DNA of 34,899 nt from Desulfobacterales bacterium (GCA_030834695.1 JAUQXK010000070.1:1-34899); one strand, 5' to 3'; positions 8,162 to 17,221 are shown, counted from the stretch's first letter. Program-made: numbers and translations. The notes: a model not told the origin generated them from the letters alone.

Positions 8162-9640
8162 ATGACCGATTACGCCGGGGCGGTCGCTGAAGGAACACCC
8201 GTCAATTGGAAACGCATCATTTTTCTCTTCTTTGGAATCTTTCTTTTCGCAATCATCTATTATTCCCCGCCCTGGCCCGACGCCGTGGATCCCATGGGCA
8301 AGCACTTCCCCCTGTCCCGGGAGGCCAAAGGCGCCCTCGCGGTTTTCATGCTGGCCGGAACCTGGTGGGTGTTCGAGGTGCTGCCGATCGGCATCACGAG
8401 CATCGCGATCGGGGTGCTCCAGGCCCTCTTTCTGATCCGCACTCCCGAGGAGGCGTTCAAGGACTTCATGGACCCCTCGGTCCTGTTCATTTTTGCCTCT
8501 GTGATGATCGGCCTCGTTTTCACCAAGACCGGCCTCACCAAACGCATGGCATATACTATGCTGGGGGTGGTCGGTGAAAAGACCAGCATGATCCTGCTCG
8601 GCTGTTTTGTCGTCGAGGTTGCGCTCACTCACATCATGGCGCATACGGCCGTGGCCGCCACCGTCTTTCCGTTGTTCATGTCGATTTACGCGTTATACGG
8701 CGAGGGCAGCAAACCGACCAGGTTCGGCAAGGCGCTTTTCATCGGGATGGCCTACGTGGCCGGCGCCGGCAGCGTCATCACCCTTCTGGGCGCTGCGCGA
8801 GGAGCCGTCGCCGTAGGTTTTTTCAAGGATATCGCCGGGAAAAGCGTGAGCTTTTTTGAGCTTTCCTATTACATGGCACCGCTCGGCTGGCTGATGATGT
8901 TTCTGCTGTGGCTATTCTTTATGGTGTTCTTCAAACCCGAGAAAAAAGAGATCCCCGGCTTGAGGGCCAAAGCCAAACAGCTTAACAAGGAGCTCGGCCC
9001 CTTGAGCCGCAAGGAGCTGCTGGCGGCTGCTATCGTGCTTCTCTGCGTGGCGACCCTTTCCCTACGGTCTTTCATCCCGGCGTTGAACGCCGTCGACAAG
9101 ACGGCCATTATTTTGATATCGACACTGCTTTTCTTCATCCTCAACATCCTGGACATCGACGATCTCGAGGATATTCCCTGGAATATCATTCTGCTTTTCG
9201 GCGGCGCTATGAGCATCGGTTTCTGCCTGTGGCAGACCGAGGCAGCCAAGTGGCTTGCGGTGAACTGGCTGGTGCTTTTCGAGAAGGCCAACTGGTTCGT
9301 CTTCATCATGAGCATCGGTTTTTTCGTGCTGGTGATGACCAACTTCATCATGAACGTGGCGGCTATTGCCATTTCCCTGCCAGTGGCCCTGGTTATCGCC
9401 CCTTATTTGGGAGTGACTCCAGAGGTGATTTTGTTTGTTTCCCTGGCCACGGCCGGCATGCCGTTTGTGCTCCTGGTGGGGGCTGCTCCCAACGCCATTG
9501 CATACGACTCCAAGCTGTTTACGGCCGGGGAGTTCTTCAAATACGGGGTGATCGCAAGCGTCATTTTAATGGTGGTGCTGGCTGCTTTTATCGTGGTCGT
9601 CTGGCCGCTCATGGGGATGCCGGTGACTCTTCCAAAATGA
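8162..9640 (+). CDS. DASS/SLC13-family anion:sodium symporter-like permease
   Basis: 492 residues, about 11-13 hydrophobic segments. Features of the divalent-anion:Na+ symporter / ArsB-NhaD superfamily include AVFMLAGTWWVFEVLPIGITS, the re-entrant-type segment HTAVAATVFPLF, TNFIMNVAAIAISLPVAL and AGMPFVLLVGAAPNAIAYDS near the C-terminus. The ATG at 8162 is chosen for its strong AAGGAGGGGG; an in-frame upstream ATG overlapping the CBS gene has no good ribosome site. Family substrates are di- and tricarboxylates, sulfate or related anions; which one applies is not visible. The context (CBS protein before it, sensor kinase after) suggests a transporter whose activity or expression is signal-controlled. 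Confidence 0.92.
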   Translation: MTDYAGAVAEGTPVNWKRIIFLFFGIFLFAIIYYSPPWPDAVDPMGKHFPLSREAKGALAVFMLAGTWWVFEVLPIGITSIAIGVLQALFLIRTPEEAFKDFMDPSVLFIFASVMIGLVFTKTGLTKRMAYTMLGVVGEKTSMILLGCFVVEVALTHIMAHTAVAATVFPLFMSIYALYGEGSKPTRFGKALFIGMAYVAGAGSVITLLGAARGAVAVGFFKDIAGKSVSFFELSYYMAPLGWLMMFLLWLFFMVFFKPEKKEIPGLRAKAKQLNKELGPLSRKELLAAAIVLLCVATLSLRSFIPALNAVDKTAIILISTLLFFILNILDIDDLEDIPWNIILLFGGAMSIGFCLWQTEAAKWLAVNWLVLFEKANWFVFIMSIGFFVLVMTNFIMNVAAIAISLPVALVIAPYLGVTPEVILFVSLATAGMPFVLLVGAAPNAIAYDSKLFTAGEFFKYGVIASVILMVVLAAFIVVVWPLMGMPVTLPK

Positions 9641-9734
9641 GGCCGGCGGGCGCGGCTAGGTTCATGGGTGGGCAACGGCTGATTCGCGGACATTCTCAGG
9701 TGGTGCACCCAAAAAATAGGAAGTACCTGGGCGC

Positions 9735-11156
9735 ATGAAAAAGCTGGAAAAGCTCCTTGACCGCATCCTTCGACGGGTCAACATAAACCTGAAGGTTCAG
9801 AAGTTTGAAGTTGACCCCTTCCTGAGGCCATCTGTGCCCTTTCGGAAGCTTTCCCAGTTCTATGCCTTTTATGGGGTTACCGGACAGCACCCGCTTCACT
9901 TTCACTTCAGCCATTCCAACCTGGCCGGCAGTTACTTTTTAGGCAAATGCCGAGTCGATGGGTCTATCCTCTATAAGAGTGATATCCGCGGAGACGAACT
10001 GAGGTCCAAAGGGGAAAGCTTGAATCTCAGGGGTATTCGCATGACGCTGGATCAGGATGAAATCATATCGATTTCCGACAGCCTGCTCGTGAAGACGCTT
10101 GTGCACAGCCGCTCCCACGATCCTGAAAATCCCGAAGTCTTCAACATCAAGAATTCCGCTTCCTGCCCGTTTGCCAATATCCATGGGTCTCCTCTCGAGG
10201 GCAGTTTCCTCGGCGCATTTGCAACGGCGGACCTGACAACCCTGCACGGTTGCGTCGTCGGCCCCTTTGCTTATGTGCAAGTGGGGGAGCTTTGGCATGA
10301 AAAAGTCGAGCCAGGTCAGATCTGGATCAACCAGACGGAGGTCTTTGACTTCCGCTACCGGTTTCCGGAAGACGTCCTAAAAAAATACATCCGGATTGAG
10401 CCTGGAGGGCTGCCGGGGGGCCGCTTCATGGAATTTCTGAACTCCCGGAAAGCAGACTTCCGCAGGGTCTTCGACGTCGTTCACCTGGAGCCGGTCCCCT
10501 CCGTACCCAGAACCACCTCCTTGAGCCGCTACGCGGTCGTCAAGCCCAAGACCCGCTTCGGAGCTAACGTTCTGATAGCCCAGCGGGCCTATATCGAGAA
10601 TTCTATCCTCGGCAAGGGCTCCAACGCCCAGGAAAACTGCTTCATCATCAACTCTCATTTAAAGGGTAACAATGTCACCGCCCACGGCGCAAAATTGATC
10701 AACACCCACTTGCAGGAAAATGTCTTTGTGGGCTTCAATTCCTTCCTGCACGGGCTGGCGGAGGCGCCGCTCGTCGTTGGGCGGGGCAGCATCATCATGC
10801 CCCACACCATCATCGATATCAGAGAACCGCTTTCCATCCCTGAAGATCATCTGGTGTGGGGGATTATCACCAGCCCTTACGACCTGCGATTGCATAGCAT
10901 TTCGCTGGAGGCCCTCGCCGCCGTGACCCGAATGAAAACCATCGGGCGAATGGAATTCTGCGGTTCCGGGGAAAAATTTGTTGCGGCGTTCAAACAGCGG
11001 ATCAATCATATTCTTGAAGCCAACGGCGCTTACTACGACGGGCGCAAGAATAAGGGCCACGCCCAGAAGGGCCAGAACATTGCCTACAACATCATCCAAC
11101 CTTATCGGATGGGCGCCCAGAAGGGCATCTACCCGACCATCGACATTCAGCCTTGA
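9735..11156 (+). CDS. Left-handed beta-helix (hexapeptide-repeat-like) protein of unknown function
   Basis: 473 residues, soluble, no signal peptide. From about residue 265 onward there are irregular hexapeptide-like coils (YAVVKPKTRFGANVLIAQRAYIEN..., SILGKGSNAQENCFIINSHL, VGRGSIIMPHTII), typical of left-handed parallel beta-helix acyl- or nucleotidyl-transferases. The N-terminal half also has beta-helix-like turns (LAGSYFLGKCRVDGSILY, LTTLHGCVVGPFAYV). No specific catalytic motif was recognised. It lies in the rightward operon between the DASS transporter (94 nt upstream) and the sensor kinase (63 nt downstream). Its ribosome site is weak. It could be an enzyme acting on the transported compound or a structural partner; neither can be decided. 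Confidence 0.75.
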   Translation: MKKLEKLLDRILRRVNINLKVQKFEVDPFLRPSVPFRKLSQFYAFYGVTGQHPLHFHFSHSNLAGSYFLGKCRVDGSILYKSDIRGDELRSKGESLNLRGIRMTLDQDEIISISDSLLVKTLVHSRSHDPENPEVFNIKNSASCPFANIHGSPLEGSFLGAFATADLTTLHGCVVGPFAYVQVGELWHEKVEPGQIWINQTEVFDFRYRFPEDVLKKYIRIEPGGLPGGRFMEFLNSRKADFRRVFDVVHLEPVPSVPRTTSLSRYAVVKPKTRFGANVLIAQRAYIENSILGKGSNAQENCFIINSHLKGNNVTAHGAKLINTHLQENVFVGFNSFLHGLAEAPLVVGRGSIIMPHTIIDIREPLSIPEDHLVWGIITSPYDLRLHSISLEALAAVTRMKTIGRMEFCGSGEKFVAAFKQRINHILEANGAYYDGRKNKGHAQKGQNIAYNIIQPYRMGAQKGIYPTIDIQP

Positions 11157-11219
11157 CGGAGAGCGGGTTGCATCGAACCCGCCTCCGGATTTGCTTTTGC
11201 TTAATCGAGTGGACAACAG

Positions 11220-12986
11220 ATGGCATTGGACATAATCATAAACCGGCTGTTTCCCGAAAGACTCACCCGGGACAAATATTACCGTTCACTGATCCGGAAC
11301 ATGGTCCTGACCATCATTATCGTATCGATGGTCCCGATGATCCTCGTTAGCAGCACGCTTTATCTTCAATTCCGCCATTCCTACCAGGAAAAGGTCGACG
11401 ACCACCTCCGCGAGCTGGTGCAGAAACACAAGCAGAACATCGACAATTATCTTCAGGAACGCTTGACCGACATCCGCCTGATGACGGCCCGATATGGCTA
11501 TGAACGGCTGAAAGAAGAAGATCTGCTGCAGCAAAATCTGGACCTGCTGAAGGAGGAATATGAGAAGGCCTTCGTCGATCTGGGCGTGGTCGACGGGCAT
11601 GGCCATCAGAAGGCCTATGTGGGGCCGTTCAAGCTGGCCGACGCTTACTACGGGGATGCCGATTGGTTCAAGGATGCCAGCCAGAAGGACTATGTGATCA
11701 GCGATGTCTTTCTCGGGCTGCGCGGCCTGCCGCATTTCATCGTCGCCGTTCGGTCCGAAGCGGCAGGCCGTCCGTGGATTTTACGGGCGACCATCGATTT
11801 CGTTGCCTTCAATGCCCTGGTTCAGAATATCCGGATCGGCGAAACCGGCTTTGCCTATATATTGAACCGTCAGGGAAAGCTTCAAACGACCCCCTTTACA
11901 CAAACGTCCCCCCCCGGCGTTATCGACACCAGTGCCCCGCAAGAGCTCTGGAAGCGGATGCCTTCCGAGGGAAACGACGTCCAGGTATTCTTAAGGAGGG
12001 ACAAGACCGGCCAGGATTACATCTATGCGGAGGCCTCTCTTAAAAACGGAGACTGGCTCCTCGTCTATCAGCAGCGGGCATCGGATGCTTTCGTCGATTT
12101 AAACCGATCCTTTGCAATCACGACGCTGATCATGGCGCTGGGGGCTGCTGCCGTAATCATCATGGCCCTGGTGCTGTCGCGCCGGATGGTGATGCGAATT
12201 GCCATGGCGGATGAAGAAAAGCACCTGATGGATGAAAAAGTGGTCGAGACCGGCAAGCTAGCCTCCATCGGGGAACTGGCCTCCGGGGTGGCACATGAGA
12301 TCAACAACCCCGTGGCCATCATGGTCGAAGAGGCCGGTTGGATGGGGGACCTGCTTGAGGAGGAAGAATTCCAGGATAGCAAGTACATCGATGAACTGCG
12401 CCGCTCTCTTGCCCAGATCAAGACCCAGGGAAAGCGCTGCAAGGAGATCACTCGCAAGCTGCTGAGTTTCGCCCGCAAGACATCCCTCTCGGTCCAGGAC
12501 ATCCAGGTCAACGAAATGATAGAGGAAATCGTGGGGATATCCGCTCAGCGGGCGAAATACGGCATGGTGGAGATAACGACCCGTCTCCAGGAAGGCCTGC
12601 CGTTCGTCCGGGTGTCGCTCTCCGAGCTGCAGCAGGTGATCTTGAACTTGATCAACAACGCGCTTGACGCTATGGAAAAGAAGGGGGGCAAGCTGACGCT
12701 GTCCACCTGCAGCAAGGACGGCTTCGTGGTGGTGGAGGTCGCCGACACCGGCGCCGGCATTCCCGCGGCCAACCTCCGCCGCATTTTCGACCCGTTTTTT
12801 ACCACCAAGGCGGTCGGCAAGGGCACGGGACTCGGCCTGTCGATCTGCTACGGCATCATCGAAAACATGGGTGGACGGATCGAGGTGCAGAGCACGGTGG
12901 ATGTCGGCACCGCAATTTCGGTGTATATCCCCTCCGTTGGTAGCGAACCCGAAAACGCCCCAAACGAGAAAAACCAAGATGCTTAA
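11220..12986 (+). CDS. dCache-domain transmembrane sensor histidine kinase, paralogue of the leftward one
   Basis: 588 residues. First membrane helix about 28-49, periplasmic double-Cache-like sensor about 50-295 ([45 protein letters not shown]), second helix about 298-320. The H-box is [15 protein letters not shown] (His359), the N-box [11 protein letters not shown], with [14 protein letters not shown] and GKGTGLGLS, so all kinase motifs are present. Length, domain boundaries and even the H-box position match the kinase at 1579-3333, indicating a paralogous pair on the two arms of the divergent locus. Two receiver genes follow immediately. The N-terminal sensor differs enough that the ligands may not be the same. 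Confidence 0.94.
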   Translation: MALDIIINRLFPERLTRDKYYRSLIRNMVLTIIIVSMVPMILVSSTLYLQFRHSYQEKVDDHLRELVQKHKQNIDNYLQERLTDIRLMTARYGYERLKEEDLLQQNLDLLKEEYEKAFVDLGVVDGHGHQKAYVGPFKLADAYYGDADWFKDASQKDYVISDVFLGLRGLPHFIVAVRSEAAGRPWILRATIDFVAFNALVQNIRIGETGFAYILNRQGKLQTTPFTQTSPPGVIDTSAPQELWKRMPSEGNDVQVFLRRDKTGQDYIYAEASLKNGDWLLVYQQRASDAFVDLNRSFAITTLIMALGAAAVIIMALVLSRRMVMRIAMADEEKHLMDEKVVETGKLASIGELASGVAHEINNPVAIMVEEAGWMGDLLEEEEFQDSKYIDELRRSLAQIKTQGKRCKEITRKLLSFARKTSLSVQDIQVNEMIEEIVGISAQRAKYGMVEITTRLQEGLPFVRVSLSELQQVILNLINNALDAMEKKGGKLTLSTCSKDGFVVVEVADTGAGIPAANLRRIFDPFFTTKAVGKGTGLGLSICYGIIENMGGRIEVQSTVDVGTAISVYIPSVGSEPENAPNEKNQDA

Positions 12987-13005
12987 GGGATAAAGGAGTG
13001 CTACG

Positions 13006-13437
13006 ATGAGTATAGCCAACGTTCTGTTTGTGGACGACGAAGTTCCCTTTGTGGAAACCATGACCAAGCGCCTGACTCGGAGGGACCTTGAGATCATTCC
13101 GGCCCACAGCGGGGACGAAGCACTGAAAAGGCTGAAGGAGCACCCCGGCATTGAGGTCATCATCCTCGACGTCAAGATGCCGGGAATGGACGGCATCGAA
13201 ACGCTGCGGGAGGTCAAGCGCCAGTTCCCGCTGGTCGAGGTGATTATGCTGACCGGGCATGCCACGGTGGAATCCGCTATAGAGGGCATGAAGATCGGCG
13301 CATTCGACTACTTGATGAAGCCCTCCGAAATCGAAATACTGGTGGCGAAGGTCACGGAGGCGGCGGCTAAAAAGCGCCAGCACGAGGAAAAAATCATGCA
13401 AGCGCGTTTGAAGGCAATCACCACCCGACGCGCATGA
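13006..13437 (+). CDS. Receiver-only response regulator
   Basis: 143 residues. Acidic residues DDE at 10-12, phospho-acceptor D55 (IILDVKMPGMDG), the conserved Thr in MLTGHATV and the conserved Lys in YLMKP are all present. A basic, helical tail of about 25 residues (AAKKRQHEEKIMQARLKAIT) follows the receiver; it is too short for a known DNA-binding domain. AAAGGAG lies at good spacing before the ATG. The gene is 19 nt after the dCache kinase, its likely partner, and 12 nt before a second receiver gene. Confidence 0.94.
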   Translation: MSIANVLFVDDEVPFVETMTKRLTRRDLEIIPAHSGDEALKRLKEHPGIEVIILDVKMPGMDGIETLREVKRQFPLVEVIMLTGHATVESAIEGMKIGAFDYLMKPSEIEILVAKVTEAAAKKRQHEEKIMQARLKAITTRRA

Positions 13438-13449
13438 GACATTGCCGAA

Positions 13450-13848
13450 ATGAGCATCGATAATCAGGAGCCGTCCAAGCGGATTCGCCTGATCCTCATT
13501 GACGACGAAGTTGGCTTTACGACGGTCATGGCCAAGCGCCTGACTCGCCGGGGCTTGGACGTGACGAGCGCCTTCAGCGGCTCGGAAGCAATCCAGGCCA
13601 TGCGCAAAGCTGAATTCGATGTGGCCGTGCTAGATCTCAAAATGGAGGATATGGACGGCATCGAGGTCCTCAAGATTTTTAAAAAGATGGACCCGGACAT
13701 GCCGGTCATCATGCTGACCGGGCACGGATCCGAAAAATCGGCCGGCGAGGGAATGGAATACGGCGCCTACGACTACCTGTTCAAGCCCTATGAATTCGAG
13801 GAACTCCTCGAGAAAATTCGTTCGGCGGCGAGCAGCAAGAAAAAGTGA
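13450..13848 (+). CDS. Receiver-only response regulator, second of a tandem pair
   Basis: 132 residues. An N-terminal extension of about 12 residues precedes the receiver with DDE (18-20), phospho-acceptor D62 (VLDLKMEDMDG, where the usual Pro after the Met is Glu), Thr in MLTGHGSE and Lys in YLFKPYE. It is related to, but clearly diverged from, the preceding receiver, so the kinase may phosphorylate two different targets. The last codons overlap the GTG start of the nitrilase-family gene (GTGA), indicating translational coupling. There is no output domain. Confidence 0.93.
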   Translation: MSIDNQEPSKRIRLILIDDEVGFTTVMAKRLTRRGLDVTSAFSGSEAIQAMRKAEFDVAVLDLKMEDMDGIEVLKIFKKMDPDMPVIMLTGHGSEKSAGEGMEYGAYDYLFKPYEFEELLEKIRSAASSKKK

Positions 13849-14657
13849 AACTCGCCGTTTGCCAGGAGCAAGGCTCGGCGGGAGACGCAGCGGGCGCGCT
13901 CGCCCGCATGAGGCGTCAGGCATTGGCGGCGGCGGAGGCAGCCGCCGCTTTGGTGATCTTTCCCGAGATGTTCCTGACCGGCTACAACATCGGCGAGGCC
14001 GTTTTCAGCCTGGCCGAGCCGGCGGACGGACCTTCGGCGGCCGCCGTTGAAAAAATCGCCAGGGATTCCGGGGTCTCCATCCTCTACGGCTACCCCGAGC
14101 GTTCCGGCCACCGGATTTTCAACTCGGCACGCCTCGTCCATCCCGGCCGCGGCGCGATCGCCAACTACCGCAAGACGCATCTCTACGGCCGCGAGGAAAA
14201 AAAGCTGTTTGCGCCGGGAGATGGTCTGGTGATGGCGGAAGTGGAGGGCCTGAAGCTCGGTATCCTGATCTGCTACGACGTGGAGTTCCCCGAGGCGGTG
14301 CGGACGCTGGCGCTGGCCGGCGCTGAGTTGATCGCCGTGCCCACGGCGCTGATTCAACCGTTCGACATCGTCGCCCGCACGCTGGTTCCGGCCCGGGCGT
14401 TTGAAAACCAGGTCTACGTCGCCTATGCGGGCCTATGCGGCCGCGAGGGGAATCTGGGCTACTGCGGGCTTTCCTGCATCGTCGGCCCCGACGGGCTGGA
14501 CATCGCTCGGGCGGGCGCCGTCCCCACCCTGCTTTTCGCCGAAATCGATTCTTCCGCCATCCAAGAAGGCAGAGAGGCAAACCCCTACCTGGCCGACCGC
14601 CGCTCCGAAATCTATGCCGCGCTCGTCAAAGCGGTCGGGCCGCCCTCATCAAAATGA
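13845..14657 (+). CDS. Carbon-nitrogen hydrolase (nitrilase superfamily)
   Basis: 270 residues. The nitrilase-superfamily catalytic triad is visible: E41 (VIFPEMFLTGYN), K110 (NYRKTHLYG) and C143 (GILICYDVEFPE), each in its usual sequence setting. Members hydrolyse amides, nitriles or N-carbamoyl compounds in the cytoplasm; this one is of the small aliphatic-amidase/omega-amidase/N-carbamoyl type, but the substrate cannot be assigned. It begins with GTG, overlapping the stop of the preceding receiver gene by four bases, so it is translationally coupled to signalling genes. It ends 5 nt from the stop of a convergent nucleotidyltransferase gene. It is the last gene of the rightward operon. Confidence 0.92.
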   Translation: MKLAVCQEQGSAGDAAGALARMRRQALAAAEAAAALVIFPEMFLTGYNIGEAVFSLAEPADGPSAAAVEKIARDSGVSILYGYPERSGHRIFNSARLVHPGRGAIANYRKTHLYGREEKKLFAPGDGLVMAEVEGLKLGILICYDVEFPEAVRTLALAGAELIAVPTALIQPFDIVARTLVPARAFENQVYVAYAGLCGREGNLGYCGLSCIVGPDGLDIARAGAVPTLLFAEIDSSAIQEGREANPYLADRRSEIYAALVKAVGPPSSK

Positions 14658-14662
14658 AGTGC

Positions 14663-15229
14663 TCATTCCCTAAGACGCCTTGCCGCCCGCCACTCTTCTT
14701 GAAGCTGCCGTTCAGCGATCTGCTCCTCCAACCAAGCCATGTTGACCTGAGCGTCTGACACTTCAAGCATGCCGGCAATGTCTTTCAAGTGCTTTTCGGA
14801 CCGCCCCTCTCGGTAATATTCGAGCTTGCGTAGAATCACGTATTCTATCGGCGCTACCCAAACGGCCTGATCTTCCACCTGCACGGACTTCCTTTTCGCC
14901 AAACCCCAATGGTGCAACGGGTCTTTGCCTGCAAGATAAACATCCGCCCGAAAACCGGTCTCGTGGTGGATCAGATTGAAATGGCCGCGCACGGGGCGCA
15001 TGACCTCCAGGATAATGACCTCCTCCGGCGGGCAGTAAAATTCTTCCGGCGGAAACGCCTGCGAAAATCCAGGGACATCGCCTTTCTTTAAATCGAGAAT
15101 CAGATCAAGGTCATTGGTCAGCCGAGGCTCACCGTAGATGATGCTGGCCGTAGCGCCGGTGATCATGTAGGGGCACCGAGTCAAGTTGAGACGGCGGATG
15201 AAGGTGAGGAGGAAATCAGGTGGCTGCAT
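14663..15229 (-). CDS. Nucleotidyltransferase-fold protein (AbiEii/MNT-like), complete copy
   Basis: 188 residues. The N-terminal half carries a nucleotidyltransferase-type signature: MITGATASIIYGEPRLT followed by NDLDLIL, corresponding to the G-[GS]...DxD motif that binds metal and nucleotide. A later aspartate (FRADVYLAG) could be the third acidic residue. The remainder is helical and charged. The ATG overlaps the end of the upstream 61-residue gene by 14 nt, an arrangement common for toxin-antitoxin or paired NTase modules. Toxin activity is inference only. A second copy truncated after 75 matching residues is present at 17222-17455. Confidence 0.75.
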   Translation of the reverse strand: MQPPDFLLTFIRRLNLTRCPYMITGATASIIYGEPRLTNDLDLILDLKKGDVPGFSQAFPPEEFYCPPEEVIILEVMRPVRGHFNLIHHETGFRADVYLAGKDPLHHWGLAKRKSVQVEDQAVWVAPIEYVILRKLEYYREGRSEKHLKDIAGMLEVSDAQVNMAWLEEQIAERQLQEEWRAARRLRE

Positions 15230-15401
15230 GCAGGAAAGCCTTTTTGACGGCTTGAAGGATTTGTTTTTCCTCCCAGTCCGGGTGCAGTTTCTTAATGGCA
15301 GCCATCTTGAGTGCCCTGGCTGCTTGATAGAGCGATAGAGACACTCGCAGTTTCTGTTCGGGCGTCATCCTGCGATAGATTTCTCTTTGCAAGGGGTGCA
15401 T
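15216..15401 (-). CDS. Small helical protein paired with the nucleotidyltransferase
   Basis: 61 residues (MHPLQREIYRRMTPEQKLRV...), predicted entirely helical and rich in Arg/Lys. It has no recognised domain. It overlaps the nucleotidyltransferase gene by 14 nt, and a paralogue of identical length with the same overlap occurs at 17442-17627, which supports it as a real gene. An antitoxin or partner role is inference. No ribosome site is clear: the putative promoter upstream ends only 5 nt before the ATG, so the message could be leaderless. Confidence 0.7.
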   Translation of the reverse strand: MHPLQREIYRRMTPEQKLRVSLSLYQAARALKMAAIKKLHPDWEEKQILQAVKKAFLHAAT

Positions 15402-15406
15402 GGTTC

Positions 15407-15435
15407 ATCTTAAGTTGTGAATTTTTCAAAATCAA
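15407..15435 (-). promoter_or_regulatory. Putative promoter of the complete NTase cassette
   Basis: On the minus strand TTGATT (15435-15430), a 17-bp spacer and TAAGAT (15412-15407) form a plausible sigma70 promoter. The whole segment 15406-15444 is repeated with one base change at 17656-17694 upstream of the second cassette. Transcription would start at or next to the ATG at 15401. Conservation is seen; promoter function is inferred. Confidence 0.45.
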
Positions 15436-15567
15436 GCGATATCGGTTTAGTGCAGCGGCCGGATCGGTAGACATCCGGGATCGATTGTGCCTTTATCCCG
15501 ATCCGAATATAGCCGGCACCCAACGGGACCTTTCCCGGCGTGCGGAGCGTTACGGTCGATCCGTCGT

Positions 15568-17214
15568 TTAGGAGGCGGCTTGCGATTCCCGGCGTCGCCG
15601 GTGCGCCGGCGTCTTGCGAAGGTAGGCCAGGGCCAGCTGAACCGCCTTGTGGTAGTCCACCTGGATGCCGTCTTCGCCCAGGAGGTCAGCGCAGCCCAGG
15701 CCGTTCAGCAGGCGGCGCAGCCCCAGCCCCTCCGTAACGACCAGAATCGGCTTGATGCCGTCTTTTTTCAGCTTGTCTACCATTTCGCTAAGGGCAAAGG
15801 CGGCGGAAATGTCCATGAAGGGAACATCGAGGCAATTGATGATCACGACTTGGGTTCCGATCAGTTTGTTGACCTTGTCCTGCATCTGAGCGGTGGTGCC
15901 GAAGAAGAAGGCGCCCCGCACCGATATGGTCCGCATGCGATACTCACTCTCCTCCTGCAGCCCCTTTTCGATGTCCCGCTGCCACTCGGCGGACGGGACC
16001 TCCAACACATTGATCTGGGTCTGCCGCGCAATACGGTAGGTGAGCATCAGCGCTGCCAAGGTTACGCCGGTGGTTACGGCGACGATCAAATCGACGAAGA
16101 CGGTGATGACGAAGACCGTCAGCATGACCACCAGGTCCTGGCGCGGCGCACGGCGCAGCACCTTGAGCATTCGGTAATCGAGAATGTCCACTCCGACTTT
16201 CATCAGGATTCCGGCCAGGACCGGCATGGGAATGTGAGCCGTGTATTTGCCGAGGCCGAGCAGAACGGCCACCAGGAAAACGGAGTGGATCATGCCGGAA
16301 AGCCGCGTCGTCCCCCCGGCTTTGATGTTGACCACCGTGCGCATGGTCGCTCCAGCCCCAGGCAGTCCGCCGATGAGAGCCGATACCATGTTTCCGACGC
16401 CCTGCCCGATGAGTTCCTGGTTCGAGTCGTGGCGTTCTTTGGTCATCGAATCGGCTACGATGGAGGTCAGCAGCGAGTCGATCACTCCCAATACCGACAG
16501 GGCCAGCGCCATCGCCAGAATTTTGGGTAATTTTTCAGGCGAAAACGTCGGAAGCACCAATTCCGGCAGTCCCGAAGGAATTTCGCCGATCGTCTGAACG
16601 GGAAAGGAGAATGCGGCCGACAACAGGCTCATGCTGAGAAGAGCGATCAACGGTGATGGCAGCACTCTGGAGATGCGCCCCGGGGTGATAAAGACAATCA
16701 GCATGGTCATTCCGGCCAACAGCAGGCTGTAGCCGTTGGCAGCGGAAACCGCTTGGGGCAGCTCGAGCAGGGCGACGAGCGGCGAGCCCACGCTGGCGCT
16801 GCCGAGCAACGGGTGGAGCTGGAGCAGGATGATGATCACCCCGATCCCGCTCATGAAGCCGGATATCACCGGATACGGAATATAGCGCACGAACACGCCG
16901 GCCTTGATCACGCCGAATACGATCTGCAGCGCCCCCGCAATCAGCACAACCGTGAAAACGGCCTGCAGATCGCCGGGGAATCCAGCCACGGCTGCGGCCG
17001 TTATCACGGTCATGGGGCCGGTCGGCCCGGAAACCTGCGAGGGCGTTCCTCCGAGAAGGGCGGCGAAAAATCCCAGGGCGATGGCGCCATAGAGCCCGGC
17101 AATGGCGCCAGCGCCACTCGCCACCCCGAAGGCCAGCGCCAGCGGCAGCGCCACGACCCCGGCAGTAAGGCCGCCGAACAGATCTCCCCGCAGCTGAAAC
17201 AGGGAATAGGTCAT
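15568..17214 (-). CDS. SulP-family anion transporter with STAS domain
   Basis: 548 residues, normal SulP length. The N-terminus reads GDLFGGLTAGVVALPLALAFG, followed by AGAIAGLYGAI and VSGPTGPMTVI, the typical SulP core. Later come SNQELIGQGVGNMVSALIGGLPGAGATMRTVVN and a C-terminal STAS domain (about 420-535) with MDISAAFAL at the regulatory position. It resembles bicarbonate/sulfate SulP proteins more than the long SulP at 4585-6753. ATG at 17214 is chosen for AGGAAA upstream; an ATG seven codons earlier would overlap the truncated nucleotidyltransferase frame. It is flanked by two copies of the NTase cassette. The substrate is not evident. Confidence 0.93.
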   Translation of the reverse strand: MTYSLFQLRGDLFGGLTAGVVALPLALAFGVASGAGAIAGLYGAIALGFFAALLGGTPSQVSGPTGPMTVITAAAVAGFPGDLQAVFTVVLIAGALQIVFGVIKAGVFVRYIPYPVISGFMSGIGVIIILLQLHPLLGSASVGSPLVALLELPQAVSAANGYSLLLAGMTMLIVFITPGRISRVLPSPLIALLSMSLLSAAFSFPVQTIGEIPSGLPELVLPTFSPEKLPKILAMALALSVLGVIDSLLTSIVADSMTKERHDSNQELIGQGVGNMVSALIGGLPGAGATMRTVVNIKAGGTTRLSGMIHSVFLVAVLLGLGKYTAHIPMPVLAGILMKVGVDILDYRMLKVLRRAPRQDLVVMLTVFVITVFVDLIVAVTTGVTLAALMLTYRIARQTQINVLEVPSAEWQRDIEKGLQEESEYRMRTISVRGAFFFGTTAQMQDKVNKLIGTQVVIINCLDVPFMDISAAFALSEMVDKLKKDGIKPILVVTEGLGLRRLLNGLGCADLLGEDGIQVDYHKAVQLALAYLRKTPAHRRRRESQAAS

Positions 17215-17221
17215 GCGTTTC

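Larger units (their letters stand above)
15005..15498. repeat. Direct repeat, left copy (flanks the second SulP gene)
   Basis: This stretch holds the first 75 codons of the nucleotidyltransferase gene, the 61-codon helical gene, the shared promoter segment and an outer motif GTAGACATCCGG...GCCTTTATCC (about 15467-15498). The same order recurs at about 17231-17931 on the other side of the SulP gene. The two NTase N-termini differ at about 11 of 75 residues, so the copies are related but not a recent exact duplication. Confidence 0.75.
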
